This document shows, piece after piece, positions 21,051 through 31,432 of a stretch of 64,000 nt of DNA; within the stretch, counting starts at the first letter, position 1, and each line of letters starts with the position of its first letter. Below the pieces are notes generated by a model that saw only the letters and a list, made by a program, of their open reading frames with translations, searched no databases and was not told the origin of the DNA. Made by a program: the position numbers and the translations under genes. The stretch spans positions 64,001-128,000 of the forward strand of contig NC_087073.1 of assembly GCF_026151205.1 (NCBI RefSeq). Direction: 5' to 3'. Origin of the DNA: Bolinopsis microptera. Lineage: Eukaryota; Ctenophora; Tentaculata; Lobata; Bolinopsidae.

Positions 21051-23052
21051 CAAAGAAAGAGAAAATTTAAGAAAGAGAAAAATTGTATTTACCACATAAC
21101 AATCAATACATAATGTTATAATCATAAATAAATTCATATTAAATTTGTTTCACTAAAATTTGTTTCACTATATACATCCACACATTGTTTTCCTTTATTT
21201 AAAACTTGCTTACTATGTATTTCACTTTTTTGCCCTAGCGACTAGCGCGCGTTCGTGTTCCCGAGCCTGCCCCCTTATTCTCTCAGAACACCTCGGGTAC
21301 ACTTGTTCGTCCAATGGCACAGTTGACATGAAAAATTTTTCTTATCAGTCATTATCATGTCACCCATCACAACATTTTGAACTTCGATAGTACCTCACAT
21401 GAATTTATCGCCAGTTATCTCTTTTTCACTACGACATTCTTAACTTTGTCATACAGTATCACATTTTCATAAGACACCTTCATTTTGAGAATCATTTAAT
21501 TTTCGAATGGAATTTTACCGAATTAAAACCTAGTGTGTGTGTTTCAGCGATTTGTACAACATTTCTGTAATGTTTCAAATTATATCTTATTTTATCCCAT
21601 GGACTTATCAATTAAGGGCTGGTGGTAGTGTCATCGTTTGTCGTACTCAAAACGATTCGCGGTTGCGAATGCCGGCCCATCGAGGAAAATCTTTTTAATT
21701 TGTTTTTTAACCATTATAAAGTGATTAGTCTGATATAATATTGAATTCAAACAGTTCCCGAAACGAAAAATCAAACATTTGATTAAATTTTTGATTCGGC
21801 GACTGAACTGTCAATGGACCGACAAATATTTGTTGTCGAGTAGTGTTGAATACTCATATCTACATGATTATTGATTTAATTTAAGAATTGTATATAAATA
21901 TCTTTGACCAAGTTTAATTGTCAATGAGAATGCACCCCAGCACTTTTTGATTTTACAAAGCAACTTTAAATGATTATTAATGAAATTATCGGATATTTAT
22001 AATTCAATATATATTGATTCTTCTGTGGAAAATAAAAATTGTATTTTACTTAAAATTGTATTTTACTTATTCAAATGTTCAAAAACAAATGTTAGGTGCG
22101 GCTGTATGCGCCGCGCAGGATTATTTAATTGGTATCTTACAATTACATGTTACATGTAGAGAAAAAGAGAGACATGTTACATTTATTAATTATTAGAGCC
22201 AACATTTTTTCAGATCAAGCAGAATAATTTTTAGGAAATTTTTTGACTTACGTTATATGCCACTTTTCGCGCTAGAAGCGCGCGCCGCCGAAGGCAGATA
22301 ATGTATTTGATATTTGTGATACGTAACATGTATCAAAAAATTTTCTGTTGTTCGCGCAGTACACACTTGAACACCGCGTTGCCAACTAAATAATGGAGAG
22401 ATTCCAAAAACCGCGCGCTCTGCATTATTTGTTAATGAGCGCGCGCCTCTGTGAACATCGGTTCCGCTCAAGCATGAAGTACTGAGGAGTACGCGGTTCT
22501 GGTTAAATATTTGTAGCGCGATGCGTTACTGTGCCGCACCCGCGCACTCAATTATGTTTTTCGCAACGACAACGCTAGATCGGCAAAATGCGCTACTGTG
22601 CCGAGCCGAGCTGCAATGAAGTGACATCGTCAATTTAATTAACGTAGACATTTGTAGCACAAGTTGCATTCAACTACCTAATTATGTGACATCAGACATG
22701 TACAATTTTTTTGAATTTGAAAATTCAATTAATTATTATATATAAATCAAGCGTTACATTTCAGCATTGCAAAATTACAATTACATATTTTGATATACTA
22801 ATTGATGAATGGTACTGCAATATAAGTTGCTTAATGTTTGACCGGATCACAACTTACGAGAAAAATAAACTTGATTACATAATAATTAATTCGGCTGAAC
22901 CAACACATAGGAGCCACATTAACATTGGGGCCGTCTTAATGTAATTTTATTGAAACAAAAAGTATATTAATTTTAGTAATAATTGACGTAAACATGTAAT
23001 GTGCTTAGATCACATCTAGCGAGTTACTATTTGTTTGTATTAGTGATTATAT
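21051..23052. other. Intergenic spacer, one dispersed repeat
   Basis: No gene supported. 22,250-22,620 is relatively rich in CpG/GCGC words (GCGCGCGCC, CGCGCG). TTCGGCTGAACCAA…AACATTGGGGCCG (22,891-22,935) reappears with changes at 42,317-42,368, marking a dispersed repeat family. Confidence 0.5.
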
Positions 23053-23925
23053 ATGTTTTACACTAGCATACATGATAGAGATATAAATTTTATTATTGCA
23101 TCAATGTTCAACACTGCTAAACAAAAAATACCTACCAGCCCATCGCTGGAGCAGTCGCCAAAACAAAGTTCAAAGTTAATTTACGCTAAGGAACTCTTTC
23201 CAGATGTTCAGATCACTACCAAAGGCCACCGTTATCTTGTGTCATATATTGGATCAGTAGAAGGGGTAAAAGAGTTCATACTAAAGGAGACCGAAAGTTG
23301 GAAAGCAGACATTCTTGCACTCGTCGAAATAGCTGCAAACGAACCCCAGCTAGCCTACTCCGCTTTCATCTACGGAACCTCCAAAAGATGGAATTTTGTT
23401 TGCCGTACAACCCCAGGGATTTCCGACCATCTGAAACTCTTGGAATTTTGTGTCAAGGAAGACTTTATACCAGCCATTATGGGCAAAAGTTTTGTGCCTG
23501 ATCAAATCAGAAAAATAGCTTCACTTCCCGCAAGAATGGGCGGCTGAGCGTTCCAGACTGTGCATCAACAGCAGAGATGGAGTACACTAACTCAGTAAAT
23601 GCTACAAAACAGCTCACAGAAGCAGTTTTTCAACAGCTTACTACTTTCCAACTAAACAAAGAACTGCAGCATGACATCATAAGTAGCATGACATCATAAG
23701 TAAATCTAACTCCTGCCGTATTCCTAATTGTGTTAGTTATTCTGGACAGCTTCGGTTCAAACCCAAAGCTCAAGCTGAACTTTCCAATTCTTTCTTTTAT
23801 AACCAGTTTTCGGATCCTTCACTTTATGACACTGACATCTCCTATGTCAATGATGTTGATTTTGATATTGACTTCGATCATCGGGATGTTCGTAAGCTTC
23901 TTTCAAATATTAATTCAAATTTCCT

Positions 23926-24765
23926 ATGAAAAGACCCCCATTTATATTTATATCTTTTACATTTTACACCTGTCACTCACATCATATATACAACAAAAAA
24001 GATTGTCAGAGCGACACAAATGCGCGCGGCGCGAGCGCTTGCGCGGCTCTCTTATCCACCACTCATGTTTACATCGTACCAGGCAATGGTTCAGTTTAAT
24101 TATGGTAAGGGCACAGCCTGTCAAAAACCCTTTTCGGATGATCCGTCGACACCGCCTGAAGGTGACTGCATAATAACGGATCATCGTGGAATCAAACGTT
24201 AATAAGCTTGCAGCTTCCGATGTCAATGTATTCATTTTGGTGTCGCATGCTTGAACTGGTTTTGGACCTCTTCATGCTTTTAATTTATTTATTATTGTTA
24301 TTTAGTATTATGAGCTGATGTGTACATATACATACGGTATCTAAAAATTAAGCGTATAGCGAGCATATTTAAACAATTTTCAAGCAATAATGTATTGCAA
24401 GCAGCTTCAACTTAAATATCGCATAAAAATCATTTAACTCAAAACTAAAATTTTATTGGAATATAGGGAAAACTAAAATAAAATTAATGTCAGACCCGTC
24501 GCCACTCTCAGCAGTCAATCAGGGCTCATAAAAGCTTAACAGCGCCTGGGTCCGTTCACCAACTGTGCTAATGTGAGTGGCGGTGTGGTAAGACCCATTT
24601 TTAACAGCGTGAATATTTATTAAATACAAGCGCGCTAGCTGTTAGCATACTTGTTTCATTTAATTTTTAATCAAATTTATTCGGATATATATTTATTGAT
24701 TATGTATTGAATTGGTGATAAATAATAAAATTGTCTTTTCTCAAAAAAATTGTCTTTTCTCAAAG
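23926..24765. mobile_element. Insertion of about 840 bp inside the CR1-like LINE
   Basis: The LINE reading stops after INSN (23,925) and resumes at KAQGPDG (24,766). The intervening sequence has no ORF; it includes a GC-rich ATGCGCGCGGCGCGAGCGCTTGCGCG patch (24,019-24,045) and the block 24,490-24,600, which recurs inverted at 28,085-28,200. The duplicated TTGTCTTTTCTCAAA at the right edge (24,732-24,764) may be part of its target-site scar. Confidence 0.6.
24490..24600 (+). repeat. Dispersed repeat, copy 1
   Basis: CACTCTCAGCAGTCAATCAG, then GGGCTCATAAAAGCTTAAC, GCGCCTGGGTCC and CAACTGTGCTAAT match the reverse complement of 28,085-28,200 over about 110 bases with scattered changes. Family unknown. 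Confidence 0.75.
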
Positions 24766-27282
24766 CCCAGGGACCAGATGGCATACACGGTAAAATTCTC
24801 AAAAATTGTTCCGTAGGTTTAGCTTACCCTCTAACATGCATTTTTCGTGGATCTTACAACAGCGGCTACATTCCACAAGAATGGAAACTTGCAAATGTTG
24901 TCCCAATATTTAAGAAAGGTAAGAAAAGTGAGGTTGAAAACTATAGACCAATATTTTTACAATACGCATTGTTAAACGTAAACTGCTTTCTTTGACAAGT
25001 ACCCTTCTTGATCCCAGGCAGCATGGTTTTCTAGAGCACAAGTCATGCACAACCAATATGGTTGACTTTTGTGATAGCCTGGCATTGTCTCTTAACGAAA
25101 ACATTATCAATCATGTTGTGTATTTTGATTTTGCTAAGGCATTTGATTCTGTAAATCATGATATCCTTCTTCATAAGCTAAAGACCTTATATAACATTGA
25201 TGGTACACTTCTCAAATTTCTTACCAATTACCTTCAAGGCCGTTACCAAAGAGTGGTTATTGGTAATGAGATGTCATCTACCCTCTCAGTTAATTCTGGT
25301 GTCCCCCAGGGCTCTATTCTTGGTCCCTTACTTTTTGTATTGTTTATCAATGATATTCCTCTTGGCCTTTCGGATAATACTGATATTGTTTTGTATGCCG
25401 ATGATACAAAAATCTGGCGTAAAATACATTCATCTTCTGATAATACTAATTTACAAATGGATATAGACTATCTCTCTGACTGGGCACTAAGAAACAAAAT
25501 GCGATTCCATCCAGCAAAATGTAAAGTGCTTATTGTTTCAGGAAAACCATCTTTATCTCCTCCATTCGCATATAATCTTGATGGCTCTCCTCTTGTGTAT
25601 GTAGAGTTAGAAAAAGATCTTGGAGTCGATGTTACTCCTAAGCTAAGTTGGAATAGTCAGTGCGACAGAATTTATACTAAGGCCTGCCAACAACTTGGTA
25701 TGGTCAGAAGAGATGGCCATATTGTCATTGATCAGAAACGTCGCCGGGCGCTTTACCTCTCCCTGGTTCGTAGCCAATTCGAAAATTGTTCCATAATCTG
25801 GCGCCCTTGTAATAAATCACTCAGTGATAAATTAGAAAGTCTCCAAAAGAGAGCTATTAAATGGATTCTGTCTGAAGAGGGCCGCAGTTATCCACCTGAG
25901 CAATATGTCAAAAAGTGCAAGCTTGTCGACATTCTCCCTTTGTCTCAAAAGTTTGACTTGAATGATCTTATTTTTTTCCACAAAGTTCTTAACAATTTAA
26001 TTCCTGTATCGCTGCCTCACTATCTCTCTTTATATCAGGGCACTTCTCGACTAAGACGTTGCCACCTCGACAGTCTGTCTATTGTGTCATCAATTTTACC
26101 TAAGTTAAGTTAGAATTCACACACCACATGTACCTCAAATAGCCCACTGGCAAAATCATTTTTCTACAGAACCCATATACTGTGGAATGGACTCCCTTTA
26201 CAGGTAAGACAGATTGTGTCTACTAGTCTTTTCAAAGCTGAGGTCACTAAGCATCTATGGAAATGTTTATTGGATAGTGAAACAACAGTCTAGCCTAGTC
26301 TCTTTGCTCCCCATATTATTATTATTTTTGTTTTATTAATTTTTTTATCTACCTTCCTATACTTTCAACATCATATCACACTTCACCCGCACAACTTCTC
26401 ACACATTAATGACCATTTCAGACCTGTATCTAATGTATCTGGAATTTGACGTATTGAATTACCAATTTTGACTCTATATCCACAGTTATTCACCATGGAT
26501 TTGTTTGTTATTAAATAGTTTTTCATAAATTTTTGGATTTAGATTAATTCGATGTAATGGGTCCAAGTTACTGCGGACATAGTTCACTATGTGTTTACCG
26601 TGTTTGGGTGCCCATCATATTTTACAGATGGGGGCGATATTTTGAACGATTCTATTTTATATTCATCTATTGCTGTACTCTGTAAAATTTGAAAAGTATT
26701 TAATAAAAAAAAAAAGTAAAGAAGCGTAAGGAAGAGCTTTACAAACACCAACGTGAAACTATTATGAATGAGGTATCCCAATCAACACAAAGGCAATTAG
26801 AACTCCACAGCGAAAAAGGAGCACCCATTTGGTTATCCACACTCCCTCTAAAAGCATGTGGGTACGTCCTTAACAAACAAGAATTCTTTGATGCCCTCTC
26901 ACTCAGATATAATCTTACACTGTCTACAGCGAACAGAAGTCCCCTATGTGTATGTGGAAATCAAAATCATATCAACCATACTCTAACCTGCAAAATCGGA
27001 GGCTACGTTTCACTTAGACACAATTCACTAAGAGATACAATAGCTGAACTCCTAACCACTGTTTGCAAAGACGTTGAAACAGAACCCCAGCTTCTCTCTG
27101 TTCCTCACACACTTGAACTATCTAATGAAACAAATAGACAGGATGGTGCAAGACTGGACATCAGTGCGAGATCGTTTTGGTCGCCGCTGGACAGGGCATT
27201 CACAGATGTAAGGGTACTTCACCCTCAAGCCCAGTCCAACAGTGACAAGAGCATCTCACAGATGTACAAATCTCACGAGAAA

Positions 27283-27775
27283 AACAAAAAAAACGTGAGT
27301 ACAATGACAGAGTCCTCAATGTTGAAAAGGCTACCTTCACGCAACTGGTGTTCAGTACTACAGGAGGAATGGCAACTGAGGCTTCGCAGTTTCTAAAACA
27401 TCTTGCTGAAAAGATCAGCCTAAAGAAAGGCCAACGGTATTGTGATGTGATGTCATTTGTCAGACGCAGACTGCGTTTTGATCTACTCAGAACCTGTATA
27501 ATCTCTATCAGGGGGTACAGAGGTACCAGAACCCTTCCACCCACGGCAATAAGTGATTTGGACCTTAACCTGATATTTTTTTCAAAATAATAATAATTCT
27601 ATACAGTTACATAATTGAAACACTTCACACTTCACTTTTAGCAAGATGTTTTAGGAAGTGTGAAGCCTCAAGGCTCAAAAGCCATTCCTCCTGTAGTACT
27701 GAACACCAGTGGCGTGAAGGTAGCCTTTTCTACATTGAGGACTCTGTCATTGTACTCACGTTTTTGTTTACATCC
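27283..27775. repeat. Long inverted repeat at the retroelement 3' end
   Basis: 27,283-27,412 (AAAAACGTGAGTACAATGAC … AAACATCTTGCT) recurs as its reverse complement at 27,636-27,775 with few differences. The arms are about 130 bp with a loop of about 220 bp. The right arm looks like an inverted extra copy of the retroelement's coding end, as produced by twin priming. Confidence 0.8.
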
Positions 27776-28460
27776 TTAACTATATCCAAAACTATACAGT
27801 GCTAATTAAAAATTTGCGGAATTTTAATTATTATTTATCAATAATTATTATTAGTACATACACATTACATTGCGATGAAACCTGCATCAGTTTTCATCTC
27901 TATGTAGTTTTCATCGCAATGTAATATGTATGTTCTACGGCTTTACACAATCAATCAATAAAATATATACATCCAAATAAACATAATTCAACTAAATTTC
28001 GCGCCAGATAATAATTGATAACATCAGACATACTATTATAAATATTCTTTAATGGAGTTAATGCACATGCTATCAGCTAGCTGGTAATGGTCGATCTGAC
28101 CACATTGTCACTCTTATTGGCACAGTTGTTGAAAGGAGCCAGGCACCGTTAAGCTTTTATAAGCCCTCGTTGACTGCTGAGAGTGTCATTGGTATTACAT
28201 TCAATACGTCTTTTAACTGTCGTTGGCAAAATTTAATCGAATTCACGCATGAGCAAATTTATGACATGTTCACGTTTTAAATGAAAACCCTGATAAGCTT
28301 CCTGTTGAGTGGGGCAATATTTTGGGCCACAGCACAGCCTGGCCTCTTTTAGAAGCACATTCACTTGTCTAAGCCAACGTTTCCATCATCCCTTTCATTT
28401 GTCAATATTGACCTTGAATTTATCTCTTATAAATAAACAGTTTGCCTTTTCGTTCCAGGT
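27776..28460. other. Intergenic region upstream of RRP7A-like gene
   Basis: It holds a palindromic stretch with arms ACATTGCGATGAAA and TTTCATCGCAATGT (about 27,865-27,925), the second copy of the dispersed repeat (28,085-28,200, inverted) and, just before the gene, CGTTCCAG at 28,451-28,458, which could be the acceptor of a 5' UTR intron. Confidence 0.55.
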
Positions 28461-29565
28461 ATGGCATCCTACGAGTGGATAAAGCTGTCGTGGAACAAAA
28501 ACTATGCTCCTCACTACCTCCCTTGTTGTCCCCATTTAGACAATCCAAATTTGTTGCTGTTGTTGGGTGTCCCTGGATATGCATCAGATGATTTCTTCTC
28601 AAGTGTTTTCTCCAAATTTGGCGAAGTTGTTGAGGTCAAATCACAACCAAAACCATCAGCTATTCCAAAGTTTCATATACCTAATGCCAGCAAGTTTTTC
28701 TGTGACTCCTCAAAATCAAGTGCTTTCCGGTGTGTATATGTTCAGTTCCTTAATGGTGATGGTCTTTCCAGCTTCATGAATGCTGCTAAAATGGTTTGTT
28801 TAAGAATCGTAAATTATTGTTTATTCTGTTTGAATGTGTGTATGATTGAAGATCTTACTATTTAAGAATTATTAAAATATGTGCATAATAATGTTTAATA
28901 ACATGAACTATTATTATGTTTGCAAATGTAGCACTGACAATCTAATCACCCACCTCCAGGGAGTGTCACACCACATAACTGACTACACAAAACCTTTAAC
29001 GGGTTGCAGAAAGTGGGCTGCAGAGCATCAGCTTATCTACCCTGATGAGAATGAACTGAGAAAAGAATGTGAAGAATATATGGCAGGATTTGATCAAAGG
29101 GAAAAGTTGAAGTTACAGAGGGAGAAAGAAATGGCTGAGACTCCAGATGAGGTTAGTTTTGTTGTTTTCGGTATTCTGAGGCAGATTTATCGATCTATTC
29201 ATGTGGGTTTTGTATAAAAAAGAAATTACTGTGCTATCTCTATGATCAGATCTACCAAGCTATTAGTCAAATCTATTGTTGTTTCTCTTTAAATGTAAGT
29301 TGGCTTATGTATACAAATTACTCAGGAGGGCTGGGTTACAGTTAGTAAAAGTACAAAGTTTGGAGCATCTGTCGAATCAGCACAGGAGAAAAAGAGGGAT
29401 TATGACAAAAAGATGGACAAACGGAAAAAAGAGATGATCCATTTATATTCATTCCAGGAGCGTGAAAATCGTAAAGAGTCATTAGCAGTTTTAAAACAGA
29501 AATTCCAAGAGGACAAGGAAAAAATTGCAAAAATGAAATCTGCCAGAAAGTTTAAGCCTTATTAA
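28461..29565 (+). CDS. RRP7A: Ribosomal RNA-processing protein 7 homologue A
   Basis: Three exons: 28,461-28,793, 28,960-29,151 and 29,326-29,565, all phase 0, with GT-AG introns of 166 and 174 bp; 254 residues (human about 280). Residues 1-111 form a divergent RRM-like N-domain (LLLLLGVPGY, FSKFGEVVEV, VYVQFLNGDG). Residues 112-175 give GVSHHITDYTKPLTG and the acidic helix DENELRKECEEYMAGFD. The C-terminal exon has GWVTVSKS and ends LYSFQERENRKESLAVLKQK…ARKFKPY, the RRP7 signature. RRP7 acts in 40S subunit assembly in the nucleolus, on early 18S rRNA precursors. The ATG lies two bases after an acceptor-like CAG. A poly(A) signal is at 29,855. The three host genes here are all forward and close together. 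Confidence 0.92.
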
Positions 29566-29854
29566 TATAATTTTAACTATTTAAACTATTAGCTCTAGGT
29601 TGCATTTTTACAGGGGGTACTGTTTTATTTATTATTATGACAGGATAACTTATTGATGATAGGTGAATGCAAGTATTTTGTTATTGTGTTTTTACTTTCA
29701 TGATGCATTGTTTCAATCATAGTTTTAGAAGCCGTTTGGCATGTATTCTTGGTATCACTTTATATGTTGACTAGAAACCGAGTATACAGCGTTACCATGG
29801 TTACTTTATATGAGTAGATTGTAGAAAGTGTAGTGTTTATTCCATTACAGAATC

Positions 29855-29860
29855 AATAAA
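29855..29860 (+). terminator. Poly(A) signal of the RRP7A-like gene
   Basis: AATAAA, 290 bp after the stop codon, the first canonical hexamer in this 3' region. Confidence 0.6.
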
Positions 29861-30079
29861 CATTTAGTATCTGTTATGATTAATGATAGGAGTAACATCT
29901 TTGTCACTTAAATCTAATATTTTTTGACAATAAATACAAAATTAAGTTCGAACAGTTATTCGGTAATATGGTGATTCATATTATATTAAGTAACTTTGTC
30001 AATACTTATTCTAAAGAAATGAATTGTGGTTCATTTCAAGGAATATTGAGTAACTCAGTCAACACTAATCATATCATCT

Positions 30080-30165
30080 CTGTAGATAAGAGCGATATAA
30101 ACATGATGGCCTCTAATCATTTCATCTCTGTAGATAAGAGCGATATAACCATGATGGCCTCATCC
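30080..30165 (+). repeat. Tandem duplication spanning the start codon
   Basis: TGTAGATAAGAGCGATATAA followed by (A/C)CATGATGGCCTC occurs twice, 43-44 bp apart (start codons near 30,102 and 30,151), so the ATG context of this gene is duplicated. Both copies lie in the same open frame. Confidence 0.8.
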
Positions 30166-30780
30166 GGACCAGTAGGGACTGCAGGGTCCCTCCCACAAGC
30201 CCCGCCTAAACCTTGGTGGACTAGTCAATTAGACGACTGCTACAAGAAGCTACAGGCTAATAATCAGAGGTGTATCAGGAACAATAATGAGAAAAATAAA
30301 AAGCATTACATGGATTCTCAGAGAAAGTGGGTTTTGTTTTCTTGTCTATAATTTTGCAATCTCTCAAATTGTATAGGTCTTACTAAACCAGGGTTGCACG
30401 GATAAGATAGTGATCATGCCTTATAAAGCTAAAACTGGTGTATTTTTAGCCCAAATAGGCATGATTCCCAACTTAAAAGCCCTATTTATAAATTTATTTA
30501 GATCGCCCTAATAAAAGGTTTTACCAGGTACGTACAAGCGGTCCAGAGCCACCAGGCTGCCTACACAACCAATCTCATCCAAATGATGCAATACTGTCCA
30601 TCAGGTCAGTTCTGGACCCTCAGACAGCAGCAGCAGACTTCCTTCGCTCTCCCTATGTCACCAGTCATCAACAACACTCACCACAGCTTCAGAGCCAACA
30701 ACAGCAGCAGCAGTGTGGGGTCGGACGAAGCTTACTATAAGGAGGTGGAGAACCACCCAGAGGAGGAGGGGGACTCATAG
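30151..30780 (+). CDS. Two-exon gene of unknown function, Gln/Ser-rich
   Basis: Exon 1 is 30,151-30,326 and exon 2 is 30,528-30,780, joined at AGAAA|GTGGGT … TTACCAG|GTACG; 142 residues. The open frame extends upstream to 29,968, but ATGATGG at 30,151 has the better context. The sequence has a Pro-rich start (PQAPPKPWW), a charged, probably helical region across the splice junction (LDDCYKKLQANNQRC, then YVQAVQSHQAAYTTNLIQMM), then RQQQQ, a Ser run and an acidic end (EEEGDS). I do not recognise the family. Trp-Trp followed by a helical core suggests a small adaptor or complex subunit, but that is a guess. The poly(A) signal AATAAA is at 30,947. Confidence 0.65.
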
Positions 30781-30946
30781 AGAGGTTCATACATTGCAGA
30801 ACTGTTATTTATTGATGGGTTTACATTCTTACAGCACTATTTACATTTCTTGACGGATTGTGTTGTCAAGATAGTTGCTGAACTGATGAAATATTTACTT
30901 ATTTATGTGGTACAGAAATCGAAACCAAAGCAAAATTTGCGCCGTC

Positions 30947-30952
30947 AATAAA
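30947..30952 (+). terminator. Poly(A) signal of the unknown two-exon gene
   Basis: AATAAA 167 bp after the stop, followed by TTATTACAGG. Confidence 0.5.
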
Positions 30953-31432
30953 TTATTACAGGAATATACTGATCTTTGGATCGACTAAATATTAGATTCC
31001 AGGAAGATTATAGATACAGTAAATGTTTCCAACGTGTGGATTTAGTACTTTATGGTTAGTTAGTAGAAAAGCTGGACGCTAACAGCTGGAAATGGAATGA
31101 CTCTGAAAGCTCAAATATAGAAGCCAGCTTTTTGCAGCTGTGGTATAGTAAGATTATTTATTGGAATCATCAACTTTTACACTAGCTTTTTTATTTGGTA
31201 TTAGTTCATACTTCTATTATAACCTCATTGTTATCTTATTGATTAGTTTTGTAATACAGATTGTTTTCTTGACTTCGAACTAATCAGTTCTCATTCAAGT
31301 TGGACAGCTTTTTCGTTTCATTGTAATTTATAAGTGAGCACAGTGCACGATTTGTTTAATTCAAAACGAGCACACTTCAAATATTTAGTAACTGACAATT
31401 TAACGTGGATAAAATTGCAGCGCCTATTTGAC

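Larger units (their letters stand above)
23698..26720 (+). mobile_element. CR1-like LINE, 5'-truncated, nested; RT pseudogene
   Basis: It is flanked by candidate 7-bp duplications AAGTAAA (23,698-23,704 and 26,714-26,720) with an A-run before the right one. Coding order: FKPKAQAELSNSFFYNQF (about 23,755), LLSNINSN (23,925), an interrupting repeat, then KAQGPDGIHGKILKN (24,766), VVPIFKKGKKSEVENYRPI, a frameshift, DFAKAFDSVNHDILLHKL (25,130), GVPQGSILGPLLFVLFINDI and YADD (25,396). The thumb region runs to 26,113, and after a further frameshift FFYRTHILWNGLPLQVRQ ends near 26,292. The catalytic motifs are preserved, but frameshifts and the internal insertion make it a pseudogene. Confidence 0.85.
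23053..27590 (+). pseudogene. Broken retroelement, RT C-terminal part and CCHC/endonuclease-like end, split by another LINE
   Basis: The left piece (23,053-23,690) contains SWKADILALVEIAANEPQLAYSAF, then FIPAIMGKS, then ASLPARMGG, followed by a one-base frameshift and LSVPDC. The right piece (26,714-27,590) contains EKGAPIWLSTLPLK, a Cys/His finger CVCGNQNHINHTLTC, then ARLDISARSFWSPLDRAFTDVRV (PD-(D/E)XK-like spacing) and, after a frameshift near 27,296, [12 protein letters not shown]. The two pieces are co-linear parts of a retroelement family I know from cnidarian genomes; a finger followed by an acidic nuclease-like core is the R2/NeSL-type end arrangement. That family link is from memory and unverified. 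The gap is filled by a CR1-like LINE. Confidence 0.6.
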
